64,000 nt of DNA from Promineifilum sp. (lineage in GTDB: Bacteria > Chloroflexota > Anaerolineae > Promineifilales > Promineifilaceae). Position 1 is the first letter of the stretch; every line of letters starts with the position of its first letter. This document shows, in pieces, positions 22,454 through 30,978 of the stretch. The stretch is taken from contig JACKBY010000004.1 of NCBI GenBank assembly GCA_020634335.1, positions 62,001-126,000 on the forward strand, written 5' to 3'. A program made the position numbers and the translations under genes. The notes under the pieces were generated by a model. That model had not been told where the DNA came from and did no database searches. It worked only from the letters and a program-made list of their open reading frames with translations.

Positions 22454-22487
22454 TACACGCCCCCTGTGGCCGGCTCATCAACAAAAA

Positions 22488-22507
22488 AGGGGCCCTTCGG
22501 GGTCCCT
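22488..22507. terminator. Terminator between ndk and rsfS
   Basis: AGGGGCCC-TTCG-GGGTCCCT folds into an 8-bp stem (one G-U pair) with a tight TTCG loop. The minus strand continues TTTTTTG, so it is strongest for rsfS; the hairpin overlaps the rsfS stop codon. Confidence 0.8.
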
Positions 22508-22853
22508 ATTGCATTCTGACGACCACGCGCCCCTTGTGCCAAAGCGATTCCAGATCATAATAAGCACGTTTCTCGACTGCGAACAAGTGCACAACCACGT
22601 CGCCAAAATCGACCAGTATCCAGCCGTCGGCCGGGTTGCCTTCGACGCCTTTGGGCCGGCGGTCGCCTTCTTTTTTGGCTTCGATTTGGGCCGCTTGCAT
22701 CAACGCGCGTAATTGAGGTTCGGATTCGCCACTACAGATGACAAAATAGTCCGCAAAGACAGCTTGGGAATGGATATCGAGCACGAGAATATCGAGACCC
22801 TTTTTCTCCTGAAGCGCATCGACCAGTATGTGAGTTAATTCGAGACCTTCCAG
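22506..22853 (-). CDS. rsfS: Ribosomal silencing factor RsfS, apparent CTG start
   Basis: The family (RsfS/YbeB/Iojap) binds ribosomal protein L14 and blocks subunit joining in starvation. Motifs 'VFADYFVICSGES', 'DGWILVDFGDVVVHLF' and 'YYDLESLWHKG' are clear. The first ATG in frame (22784) would remove the conserved N-terminal helix. The frame continues upstream as 'EGLELTHILVDALQEKKGLD', typical of the family, and opens with CTG at 22853-22851. GGAGG (22864-22860) sits six bases before it, ideal spacing. A CTG start or an A-to-C error in an ATG both fit; the full product is 115 aa. Confidence 0.88.
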   Translation of the reverse strand: MEGLELTHILVDALQEKKGLDILVLDIHSQAVFADYFVICSGESEPQLRALMQAAQIEAKKEGDRRPKGVEGNPADGWILVDFGDVVVHLFAVEKRAYYDLESLWHKGRVVVRMQ

Positions 22854-22915
22854 ACAGCACCTCCAGAACCGAATGATGTGGGCGCATTGTAGCCTGTTTG
22901 ATGCCGCACTGCCAC

Positions 22916-23035
22916 AGGGTTTTTCAGTTGCCGAGGTGTAGCGCCGGATTCTTATCCGGCGGCCGAGAACAAGCTGGGCTGCGGAGCCCGTTAAGAACCG
23001 GCGCTACGGAGAGCGATCGATTACTGAAAAACTTG
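22916..23035. mobile_element. MITE-like element, copy 1
   Basis: This 120-bp noncoding element begins AGGGTTTTTCAGT (22916-22928) and ends ACTGAAAAACTTG (23023-23035), imperfect terminal inverted repeats with 10 perfect bases. Inside, GTAGCGCCGG and CCGGCGCTAC form a second nested inverted repeat. Direct repeats ACTGCCA flank it (22908-22914 and 23039-23045), possibly a target duplication. A diverged copy lies at 51793-51944. There is no coding sequence. It sits between rsfS and xseA. Confidence 0.6.
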
Positions 23036-23091
23036 CGTACTGCCATACTCGGTTTGCGCACCCACCTCCCACAGGCTAGACTCTGTCGCCT

Positions 23092-24330
23092 ATGTTCCCT
23101 TTTCTAAATCCTTCCGCCGGGGCCGACAAAGGTATCTGGACCGTGGGTGAATTGACCACCTACATTAGGGAAATGTTTGAGCTTGATTACCGCTTGCAGG
23201 ACGTCGAAGTTACCGGAGAACTCTCGAACTTCACCCGCGCCGCTTCCGGTCACCTGTACTTCACGCTGAAGGACGGCGCAGCCCAGATCAAATGCGTCAT
23301 GTGGCGAACCCAAGCCGAGAGGCTAAGGTTCAGGCCGGCCGAAGGCGACGCCATTCTCGCACGCGGCCGCATCTCCGTCTATGAGGTCGCAGGCGTCTAC
23401 CAGCTTTATGCCGAAAGTTTGCAACCTGCCGGACGCGGCGATCTGGCAGTGGCCTTCGAGCGGCTCAAGGAATCACTGGCCGCCGAGGGCTTGTTCGACG
23501 CCGAGCACAAGCAGCCTCTCCCCCGGTGGCCGCGCAAAATCGGCATTGTCACCTCGTCCGGCGCGGCCGCCCTGCGTGATATCCTGACCGTGTTGCAGCG
23601 CCGCAACCCGTTCGTGGCAGTTCTTATCGCTCCCACCCTGGTGCAAGGCGAGTTGGCCCCGGCTCAAATTGTGCGCGCGCTGCGATGGCTGGACGGCCGT
23701 GATGACATTGACACGATCATCATTGCCCGCGGCGGGGGGTCCATCGAAGATCTGTGGGCGTTCAACGACGAACGAGTGGCTCGCGCCGTTTTTACCGCAC
23801 GCCATCCGGTCATCAGCGGCATCGGCCACGAAACGGACTTTACCATCACCGATTTCGTAGCCGACCTGCGGGCACCCACACCCTCGGCCGCAGCCGAACT
23901 GGCCGTGCCAGATTTGTCGGAGATACGGCCGGTGCTCCGCTCATTATCCGTGATGCTAGACGACAGCTTGAGGGATGTCGTCGTTAGACGTCGTGAATCT
24001 TTGGCGAGGCAGATCCAGGTACTGTGGCTTCTCAATCCCCGTCGCCTGGTCGATGCCGATCGGCAACAGGTTGATATGCTGACCGATCGTCTGACCCGCA
24101 GCGCACACCGGGTCTACGAACGGCAGGCCAGTCGCCTGGCCGTAGCTCGCGCTGGCCTGATGGCTGCCAGCCCGGAAGCCGCTCTGGCACGCGGGTTCGC
24201 CGTCGTACGCGATACGAACGGCCGGGTGATTAGCCGGGTGGCGCAAGCTCAGCCGGACACGGCTATCATCATTCAGGTAAGCGATGGTTTTTTCGGGGCG
24301 CGGGTAGACGGGCAATCTGACGGAGACTAA
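23092..24330 (+). CDS. xseA: Exodeoxyribonuclease VII large subunit
   Basis: The 412-aa catalytic subunit degrades single-stranded DNA from both ends. It starts with an OB-fold (residues about 15-110, 'VTGELSNFTRAASGHLYFTL'). The catalytic domain has 'GIVTSSGAAALRDIL', 'IIARGGGSIEDLWAFNDE', 'GHETDFTI' and 'RAPTPSAAAE', all conserved in XseA. A C-terminal helical region and the ending 'ARGFAVVRD' are also typical. A TAGACT -10-like box lies nine bases before the ATG and no ribosome site is seen. The small subunit gene is at 14896. Confidence 0.95.
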   Translation: MFPFLNPSAGADKGIWTVGELTTYIREMFELDYRLQDVEVTGELSNFTRAASGHLYFTLKDGAAQIKCVMWRTQAERLRFRPAEGDAILARGRISVYEVAGVYQLYAESLQPAGRGDLAVAFERLKESLAAEGLFDAEHKQPLPRWPRKIGIVTSSGAAALRDILTVLQRRNPFVAVLIAPTLVQGELAPAQIVRALRWLDGRDDIDTIIIARGGGSIEDLWAFNDERVARAVFTARHPVISGIGHETDFTITDFVADLRAPTPSAAAELAVPDLSEIRPVLRSLSVMLDDSLRDVVVRRRESLARQIQVLWLLNPRRLVDADRQQVDMLTDRLTRSAHRVYERQASRLAVARAGLMAASPEAALARGFAVVRDTNGRVISRVAQAQPDTAIIIQVSDGFFGARVDGQSDGD

Positions 24331-24361
24331 TTCACACGCGAGACGGATGACGGACGAGCCG

Positions 24362-25876
24362 TTAGTTGTGACTCCAAAAGGCAATATCTCCGGCCGCCAG
24401 TGAATATGGGCGGCCGCCTACCGTGGGCACGATCAGGATGGAATTGCCGGTTTCCTCGCGCACAGGCAAAACGAGAGCCTGGCTATCCGGCGACCAGACG
24501 CGATGGCTGAGCGCATACTGGTCAAAATACGGCAAGAATTGCGCCAAATAGGGCAGCGTGGGTTCGAAATCCAGCAATCGCAAGCCCTCCCCCGCTTCAA
24601 TATCAAACACCGAGAGCGTCAGGAATCCTTGGCCGAATTGGGCATCCGGCAGGGAAACGAGTCGCCCCATACTCCGCGACTTGTCCATCGTTTCGGCATA
24701 GATACCCTCATTCTCAATGTCACTGGCAATCGTGATAAATGCGATTTGCCGGCCGTCGGGTGACCAGAAAAAAGCCAGTACGGTTCGTGTACTAATAACC
24801 CGCTCCTCGCCCGTGGCTACATCCAGGATGTACAATGGCCCCCAGTAGGGATGTCCGCTTATTGTCCCTTTGGTGAAAGCGATCTGGTCGCGGGTTGGGC
24901 TCCAACTGAGAGCGGTCGATCCCACTTGTTGATGCGTCGAACGAGCGCCCGTCTGTGTATCGACCACGACCAACGAACTGAGCCCGCCGCCGGACTGCTC
25001 GGCAAAGGCCCAGTAACGCCCGTCTCGCCCAATTCCGGGGGCCTGAAACACGCCCGGAATCGCCAGATTATTCGCCCCCGTCTCGCCATCCAGGCCAATC
25101 ACGGCCAGCGTATTGTCCGTGCCCCGGCTACCGGCGTGGGCCAGTATCTGGCGACCATCATCCGACCAATCCCAGTAGAACGGATTGCCGGTTGCCAACT
25201 GGCGGCTATCGGTGGTCCCATCCCCCGCAATCACGTTGAGGCTCAGCGATTCGCGGGGTCGATTGGCCAGAAATCCCAGATTTTGATTATCCGGCGACCA
25301 AAACAAATAAATGGGTGACTCGTTGACCCTATAATAGAGTTGATGATCGCGCAGCGTCCCGGTGCGGGCGACATCATCCAGCAAGTAGATAGCCCCGCTC
25401 GACCCCTGCGTGCCGATGATGGCGACCTGTTTGCCGTCAGGAGACCAGGTTGGAAACTGAAAGCTGGTCCGATCGCTTTCCAGTGTCAGGACGCGCCGGT
25501 CGGCCCCGGTGGGCGCCATCGTCTCGATCTGCCCATCCTGATTGACAATGGCGATGCGGTTCACCGTAGGCGTGGTGGGCAGCTCAGCCAGCGGCGTGGG
25601 GAGCGGAGCGGCCGCCACGGCCACAACGGTTGCGGGGGCGGCCGTCGGCCCGGCCACCGAAGAGCTGCTTTCGGGCAGGATACTAACTGTTACGCGCCTC
25701 TCCTCTTGCCTTCGGTATACAAAATAGGTCAGCACCGACGAGAACACCAGACCGGCGATAATAATCAGCGTGAGCGTTATTGACAGGCAACTACGTCCCC
25801 TGGTGGAAGGCAGTGAATCGTCATAATTCACGTCGTCAAACTCAAATGGGTCGGGCAGTGGATCGTCGTCGTACAT
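24362..25876 (-). CDS. Membrane-anchored TolB/WD40-like beta-propeller protein
   Basis: The 504-aa protein has an acidic cytoplasmic N-terminus (about 30 residues), one membrane helix (about 32-54), a Pro/Ala linker, and then repeated propeller blades. The blades carry the TolB signature 'PTWSPDGKQVAIIG', 'FFWSPDGRQIAFIT' and 'RVWSPDSQALVLPV'. Such extracytoplasmic propellers usually bind proteins; no enzyme activity is evident. No ribosome site precedes the ATG at 25876. Instead TGC-TACAAT ends six bases upstream, implying a leaderless transcript. It converges with xseA. Confidence 0.75.
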   Translation of the reverse strand: MYDDDPLPDPFEFDDVNYDDSLPSTRGRSCLSITLTLIIIAGLVFSSVLTYFVYRRQEERRVTVSILPESSSSVAGPTAAPATVVAVAAAPLPTPLAELPTTPTVNRIAIVNQDGQIETMAPTGADRRVLTLESDRTSFQFPTWSPDGKQVAIIGTQGSSGAIYLLDDVARTGTLRDHQLYYRVNESPIYLFWSPDNQNLGFLANRPRESLSLNVIAGDGTTDSRQLATGNPFYWDWSDDGRQILAHAGSRGTDNTLAVIGLDGETGANNLAIPGVFQAPGIGRDGRYWAFAEQSGGGLSSLVVVDTQTGARSTHQQVGSTALSWSPTRDQIAFTKGTISGHPYWGPLYILDVATGEERVISTRTVLAFFWSPDGRQIAFITIASDIENEGIYAETMDKSRSMGRLVSLPDAQFGQGFLTLSVFDIEAGEGLRLLDFEPTLPYLAQFLPYFDQYALSHRVWSPDSQALVLPVREETGNSILIVPTVGGRPYSLAAGDIAFWSHN

Positions 25877-26034
25877 GTGATGATTGTAGCAGCAGGGTGA
25901 GTATATGCCCGCAGCGGTTTAACAAGCGTTTAGTAACCCATCACACGCCCACCTATATTATGTAATGTACCGCCAGATTTATAACATGCGCGTCCAGACT
26001 TCCACGCCGAGTCGAGACACAAGGCAGGAAACTC

Positions 26035-26544
26035 ATGCAAAACCACCTAGAACGATTGGCGCTGCGTGATAAAATGGATCCCATGACGAATCAAGAAAAT
26101 AAAGTTTCCGAGAATGCGTTGTCCGGCTTTATCCAGGCCGCGGGCGTCATTCTGGCCGTCTCCTACCCGGTTCTGGCTCTGTCAGCCGGTGCTCGTTCAT
26201 TTTATCAATTGTTTTTCAAAGAAGGCGTGACCAATTATTTGCCGGCAATACTGAGCGGTGTTGCCGCTGTCCTCTATTTATTGGCGACGCTGGGCTTTGT
26301 GATTCGCAAACGATGGGCCTGGCGCTTGTCGGTTTCCATCCTCACCTTCGAGTTAGCGATGGTGTTGCTCGTCGGCATGTTCAGCTTGTTCTACCCCGAC
26401 ACCATCGGTCGCACTGTCTGGGGTCGGTTTGGGGCCGACTACGCCTACTTCCCGCTTATCCAGCCCTTGCTCGGCCTGGCCTGGCTGTTCCACCGCCAGA
26501 CTCGAGCCACTTACGGCATTACAAAACCGACTACCGACGCCTAG
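26035..26544 (+). CDS. Small four-helix membrane protein, unknown function
   Basis: The 169-aa product has four hydrophobic segments (about 30-55, 68-88, 95-118 and 130-153) and no catalytic motif I recognise. The ATG at 26035 follows CAGGAAACTC; a shorter start at an internal ATG (MDPMTNQ) is possible. It stands alone between the beta-propeller gene and glpX. The layout resembles small DUF membrane proteins of Chloroflexota, but I cannot name a family. Confidence 0.6.
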   Translation: MQNHLERLALRDKMDPMTNQENKVSENALSGFIQAAGVILAVSYPVLALSAGARSFYQLFFKEGVTNYLPAILSGVAAVLYLLATLGFVIRKRWAWRLSVSILTFELAMVLLVGMFSLFYPDTIGRTVWGRFGADYAYFPLIQPLLGLAWLFHRQTRATYGITKPTTDA

Positions 26545-26570
26545 TCCCTCGACCCATTTGGCCGTGGATC

Positions 26571-27539
26571 CTAACTCTCCAGCGCGTATTCGGCCTGGAT
26601 GAAGCGGCGAGTCTTCGTCTTGGCGCGAATAAGAAGCGAGTGCGTTTCGGCGTGACTGCCCTTGTAGCTGATACCCGGCAGGATAGGTGTGCCGGTCAGG
26701 CCGGTAGCGGCAAAAAAGATATCATCGCTGGCGACCAACTCGTCGACCGTATAGATTTTGCGGCTGTCCATGCCGGATTGAGTGATGGCCGCCCGTTCCT
26801 CGGATGACTGCGGTGCCAGGCGGGCCAGCATTCCGCCCCCCAACGCCCGCACGGCACAGGCCGCCAAGACGCCCTGAGACGCGCCCCCAATGCCCAACAA
26901 GATATCCACCCCTGTTCCGGGCATTGCCGCCTCCAATGCACCTTCGGCATCTCCCTCCTGGCGCAGGTAAATGCGCGCGCCGGTGGCCCGAATTTCCTCG
27001 ATCAATTCATGGTGGCGCAGGCGTTGCAGCACCACCACGACTAGATCGCGCACGGCCTTTTTCTTGGCGCGGGCGATAAGCGCCAGGGTCCAGGCGGCCG
27101 GCGCGTCCATACACTCCGGCACAAGAACGTGGGCCGCGTCACGATCGACGACGATCTTATCCAGGTATTCGGCCGGGCCGGCCGACCAAATGCTGTGTCG
27201 AGGAGCGACGGCTATCACCGATACCGCGCCGGGCTTTCCCTCAATCAATAGTTGCGTGCCATCAATGGGGTCAACCGCCAGATCGCACAACGGTTGGCCC
27301 TCGCCGAAGACAACGCCTTCACAGAGAGCCGCATTGCCGTCGACAATCCGATCCTCACCAATAGCCACGCATCCGCCGATACCCAAGGCAGCCAGCATGT
27401 TGTACATCGCTTCGGTGGCGGACGTGTGGGCGGCGTCAAAATTGCCCGAACCGATCCATCGCCCGGCGGCCAACGCGGCCGCTTCGGTGACCCGGGTCAG
27501 ATCAAGACCAATATTGCGAGAATCAAGGGCAGCTTCCAT
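26571..27539 (-). CDS. glpX: Fructose-1,6-bisphosphatase class II
   Basis: The 322-aa enzyme of the GlpX family hydrolyses fructose-1,6-bisphosphate in gluconeogenesis. Metal-site motifs are visible: 'GEDRIVDG' and 'DLAVDPIDGTQLL' (the DPIDGT signature). The conserved 'GIGGASQGVLAACAVRALGG' lies near residue 220. GlpX may also act on sedoheptulose-1,7-bisphosphate. It follows the SulP transporter gene on the same strand by 16 bp, so the two are probably cotranscribed. gap and yvcK, also gluconeogenic, lie 4-6 kb away on the same strand. Confidence 0.92.
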   Translation of the reverse strand: MEAALDSRNIGLDLTRVTEAAALAAGRWIGSGNFDAAHTSATEAMYNMLAALGIGGCVAIGEDRIVDGNAALCEGVVFGEGQPLCDLAVDPIDGTQLLIEGKPGAVSVIAVAPRHSIWSAGPAEYLDKIVVDRDAAHVLVPECMDAPAAWTLALIARAKKKAVRDLVVVVLQRLRHHELIEEIRATGARIYLRQEGDAEGALEAAMPGTGVDILLGIGGASQGVLAACAVRALGGGMLARLAPQSSEERAAITQSGMDSRKIYTVDELVASDDIFFAATGLTGTPILPGISYKGSHAETHSLLIRAKTKTRRFIQAEYALES

Positions 27540-27555
27540 AGCTTATCGTTCCAGT

Positions 27556-29760
27556 TCAGGGAGTGGTCAGCTCCGCTTCAAAGTCAACGGCGGTCAACAA
27601 TCCGGCCGCCTCCCAGGCCTGCATGCCGCCGTCAACCAGGCTGATGTCACTATAGCCAAGGTCACGCAGCACGGCCGCGGCTCGACGGCTCCGCCGGCCC
27701 GATTGACAGACGAGCACAATCGGCTTGTCATCCGCAAGCAACAACCCTTGATTGAGCAGCGTTGACAATGGTACGGATTGCGCCTCGGCAATATGAGAGC
27801 GCCGGAATTCGCGCGGTTCGCGCACGTCCAGGATGACTGGTCTATCGGCGAAAGCATTCGTTCGCAATCGCTGCCACAGATCGCGTGGTTTGATAAGGTT
27901 GCCGGCCGGAAACTCAAGTCCGGCCTGGCCGACGCCTGTACCTGCCCCAATGCCGGACAAGGAAACGTCGATCAAATCAAATCGCTTGGGCAAATTCTGG
28001 CATTCGCGAAAAACGCGCACCGGGCATTCGTAGATACAGATAGCCGGATCAAGTATCCGGTGAAACAAATAGTCGACGGCTTTGTCCTCGTCGAGTAAGT
28101 TCCGCTTGCCCACGTAGAACAAACATCCCGTCGTCTCCATCAACCGGCGCGCCCGCTCGCTCACGCGCACGAGAAACACGTCCCCACCTCGATCCCGGTA
28201 GGCGCGGATGAGGCTCTCCAACATGTGGATGCCGCTGAAATCCATCTGGTTCACGTGGTGCATCCGGATAAGCAGGAAGATTTGTGAAGGATTTCGAGCG
28301 GCCAGCTCCAGAATTTCCTCTTCGATGTGGCTAACCGCCCCAAAATAAAGGTCGCCATGAATCTCGACAATGCCCAGTTGAGGACATTGCGGCGCGTCAG
28401 GTCGATACTCGAAGTGTTCGAAGCCCTTGTCCGGCACCACCACCTGCACGCGCGGGGCGCTGGTTCGAATCAGGTAGAGCACGAACGAGAGCAAGATACC
28501 GCTCAGCACGGCGAAATCGAGTTCCAGAAACACCGTCCCCAAAAAGGTGACGATCATGATGACGGCGTCACCCGGCGCGCCCTGGAAGATACGACGGATC
28601 TCGGCCTGGTCGATCATATTATAAGCGGTGAGAATGAGCGTACCGGCCAGCGCGCTAATGGGCATATATTGGCCGACCGGGCCAATGGTCAGCATGACCA
28701 ACAACACGACCAGACTCGCCACAATGGACGCAACGCGAGTGCGCGCGCCGGAACGAAACTTCACGGCCGAGATCGAAAAGGAGCCGGATGTGGAGTAGCC
28801 GCTGAACAGGCCGGAAAAGATGTTGGCTATCCCCTGGCCCACAAATTCCTGATTATTATCGAGGCGTTGCCGAGTATGGGCCGCCAGCGAGCGCGATACA
28901 GCGGTAGTCTGCACCAGCCCAATGGCAGCGATTGCCAGCGCGCCGGTCGAAAGTTTCCCGATCAAATCCAGATCGAGCAACGGCAAATTGGCGAACGGCG
29001 GTATTTTGCCCGGCAACTGGCCGATAACGGCCACGCCGGCCGCGCGCTCGCCCAACAAATAGACGGCCAGCGTGGCAGCGGCAATGCTGATGAGCGTGCC
29101 CGGTAGCCGGGGGGCCACCCGTCGCAAAACAAGAATCAACAGGATAGTGCCGATGCCCAACACGGCCGTGAGAACCTGGGTCTGGGGCAAGGCCAATAGC
29201 GTCCCTTGCAAGCCGGACAAGACATCGCGCCCGGGAACATCTAGGCCCAGTAGAGGATCGATCTGGCGCACCGCGATGAGAACGCCGGCCCCGGTCGAGA
29301 AGCCGACGATAACCGAGTGGGAAACAAAATTGACGATGAACCCCAAGCGGAATAGACCCAGGGCTAACTGAAAGACGCCCACCATGACCGCCAACATACC
29401 GGCCGCCACGATAAAATCAGGCGAGCCGGGCACTCTCAGGATCACCAGCGTGGACAGAAGCAACAAGGAAATCGTATTGGTGGGGCCGGAGTGAAGTTGA
29501 TCGGAAGACCCCCACAATGCGGCGGCAATGCCGCCAACGATGGCCGTGTAGAGGCCCATACTGGGCGGCAACCCGGCCAGCAAGGAGTAGGCGATGGCCT
29601 GAGGCAAGACGATCACCCCTACCGTGAGTCCGGCAATGAGGTCAGGGCGAAGGTTGGCGCGATCGTATTCCCGGATCAACCGCGCCGGCTGCTGCAAATA
29701 TCGCAGGGCGGGCAGGATCGCGCGCTGTGGTGACCATCTTAATGTCGCGGTTGTCGCCAT
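27556..29760 (-). CDS. SulP-family anion transporter fused to STAS and rhodanese domains
   Basis: The 734-aa protein has the SulP core ('LIAGLTVGVIVLPQAIAYSL' in helix 1, followed by 'PTNTISLLLLS'), with about 10-12 helices to residue 410. A STAS domain then has 'VEIHGDLYFGAVSHIEE' and 'MDFSGIHMLESLI'. A Cys-containing linker is followed by a rhodanese domain with 'VILDVREPREF' and an active-site loop 'VCQSGRRSRRA' (Cys685). SulP proteins carry sulfate, bicarbonate or other anions. The intact rhodanese cysteine suggests a link to sulfur transfer or sensing, which is inference. The ATG at 29760 has GGGAG upstream. Confidence 0.88.
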   Translation of the reverse strand: MATTATLRWSPQRAILPALRYLQQPARLIREYDRANLRPDLIAGLTVGVIVLPQAIAYSLLAGLPPSMGLYTAIVGGIAAALWGSSDQLHSGPTNTISLLLLSTLVILRVPGSPDFIVAAGMLAVMVGVFQLALGLFRLGFIVNFVSHSVIVGFSTGAGVLIAVRQIDPLLGLDVPGRDVLSGLQGTLLALPQTQVLTAVLGIGTILLILVLRRVAPRLPGTLISIAAATLAVYLLGERAAGVAVIGQLPGKIPPFANLPLLDLDLIGKLSTGALAIAAIGLVQTTAVSRSLAAHTRQRLDNNQEFVGQGIANIFSGLFSGYSTSGSFSISAVKFRSGARTRVASIVASLVVLLVMLTIGPVGQYMPISALAGTLILTAYNMIDQAEIRRIFQGAPGDAVIMIVTFLGTVFLELDFAVLSGILLSFVLYLIRTSAPRVQVVVPDKGFEHFEYRPDAPQCPQLGIVEIHGDLYFGAVSHIEEEILELAARNPSQIFLLIRMHHVNQMDFSGIHMLESLIRAYRDRGGDVFLVRVSERARRLMETTGCLFYVGKRNLLDEDKAVDYLFHRILDPAICIYECPVRVFRECQNLPKRFDLIDVSLSGIGAGTGVGQAGLEFPAGNLIKPRDLWQRLRTNAFADRPVILDVREPREFRRSHIAEAQSVPLSTLLNQGLLLADDKPIVLVCQSGRRSRRAAAVLRDLGYSDISLVDGGMQAWEAAGLLTAVDFEAELTTP

Positions 29761-29877
29761 GCCGCTCCCTTACGACGGCAAGATGCTGTCATTGTAATGG
29801 ACCAGATCTTTGGGTGTGTTTCGCCACGCTTCCATTCTATGTGAATCAGTGGCAACCGGCAAAACGCTAGCGCCCGA

Positions 29878-30507
29878 TCAGTCGATTTCCAGAACTTTGT
29901 AAGGGTAGACGTTGACGATATTTGTCTCGCTATAGTAGGTGTTGACCGTCTCGTCCGTTCGATAGACGTGGACGTGACCGTGCAAATGATAGCGAGGCTT
30001 GAACAGACGAAGAAAACTGAGGAAGACCTTGAAGCCGGTATGGGGCAAATCCGACCGGTCGTGAATACCATAGGGAGGGGAATGGGTCACCAAAACGTCC
30101 AAGGCGCGACCGAACCGGCGCCGATTCCATAACAACCGTGGCACCATCTGGGCCACGATCAGGCGCATTTCCGACTCCGAATACATGTATTCAGCGTTAG
30201 GCTTGTAGCGCATGGAACCCTGCAACCCGGCAAGAATCAAACCTTTTCGAGCCACAATTTGGCCGTGAATGTCTTTGCCGCCGCGCACCTCGCGCCACGT
30301 GCGGCCGTGTTCCGCATACTGTGGCCCGGCGTCGTGATTGCCTCGAACGAATACCAGCGGCGCATCGAGCGCGGATGTAAGAAAATCCAGATAGTAGAGC
30401 GGCAAATCACCGCAACCGATGATCAGGTCGATATCGGGCAAAAGCTGCCGCGTCCGGCCACTGTAGAGCTTGTCCAAAACGCGATCACTGACCGCCAGGA
30501 TTCTCAT
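29878..30507 (-). CDS. Calcineurin-like metallophosphoesterase
   Basis: The 209-aa product starts 'MRILAVSDRVLDKLY', where the usual 'SDxH' is replaced by 'SDRV'. It continues with 'IIGCGDLPLYYLDFL', 'FVRGNHD', 'VTHSPPYGIHD' and 'HGHVH', giving most of the dimetal site. Family members hydrolyse phosphoesters; the substrate is unknown. The start at 30507 overlaps the MazG stop by four bases (ATGA), so the two are translationally coupled. Confidence 0.82.
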   Translation of the reverse strand: MRILAVSDRVLDKLYSGRTRQLLPDIDLIIGCGDLPLYYLDFLTSALDAPLVFVRGNHDAGPQYAEHGRTWREVRGGKDIHGQIVARKGLILAGLQGSMRYKPNAEYMYSESEMRLIVAQMVPRLLWNRRRFGRALDVLVTHSPPYGIHDRSDLPHTGFKVFLSFLRLFKPRYHLHGHVHVYRTDETVNTYYSETNIVNVYPYKVLEID

Positions 30508-30809
30508 GGATCCGGCCACTCGCGGTGCTGATTTTGTTCCAGCTTGGCGAGAATGGCTTGCTCCAGATCGATGCCGCTGATACTCGCCAACTGGATGAGA
30601 TAGAGAGCCACATCGGCCAACTCGCCGGCCAGCGCGTCCGCGGCGCGGGCGTCCTCGCGCCACTGAAAGTGTTCCATCACCTCGGCCGCCTCCAGCGCCA
30701 GCGAAATGGCCAGATTACGCGGCGTTTGTGGCTTGGGCGAATCCGGCCGGTACCAGCCCTTGCCGGCCACAAATGCGTGCATGCGTGATTCCAGTTCCTT
30801 CAGTTCCAT
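30504..30809 (-). CDS. MazG-like nucleotide pyrophosphohydrolase
   Basis: The 101-aa all-alpha NTP pyrophosphatase has the metal motifs 'LEAAEVMEHFQW' (ExxE) and 'ELADVALYLIQLA' (ExxD). The size fits the single-domain RS21-C6/dCTPase group, which cleans up non-canonical dNTPs. The ATG at 30809 was chosen over an earlier in-frame ATG at 30836. It is coupled by an ATGA overlap to the metallophosphoesterase, suggesting that the two act on related nucleotides or phosphates. Confidence 0.85.
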   Translation of the reverse strand: MELKELESRMHAFVAGKGWYRPDSPKPQTPRNLAISLALEAAEVMEHFQWREDARAADALAGELADVALYLIQLASISGIDLEQAILAKLEQNQHREWPDP

Positions 30810-30833
30810 CGTCCGCCCATTGTAACCATAAAA

Positions 30834-30872
30834 CAAAACTGCCGGCCACCCTCTTGATTTGGCGGCCGGCAG
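30834..30872 (-). terminator. Intrinsic terminator of gap
   Basis: CTGCCGGCC (30839-30847) pairs perfectly with GGCCGGCAG (30864-30872) around a 16-nt loop. The minus strand continues TTTTGTTTT. It lies about 107 bp after the gap stop. Confidence 0.75.
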
Positions 30873-30978
30873 TCGATTGCAACACCGAACGAGCAGGATA
30901 ACGTCGGTTACCTGAGCGTCAGGCTGCGGTAAGGATCAGCCACTCAGTTCCCGATCATCATGTGCCGCGAGCCTCGTT

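Noticed and set aside
28327..29106. 259-aa frame opposite the SulP transporter
   Set aside because: Antisense shadow of the transporter gene, rich in Arg/Gln/His.
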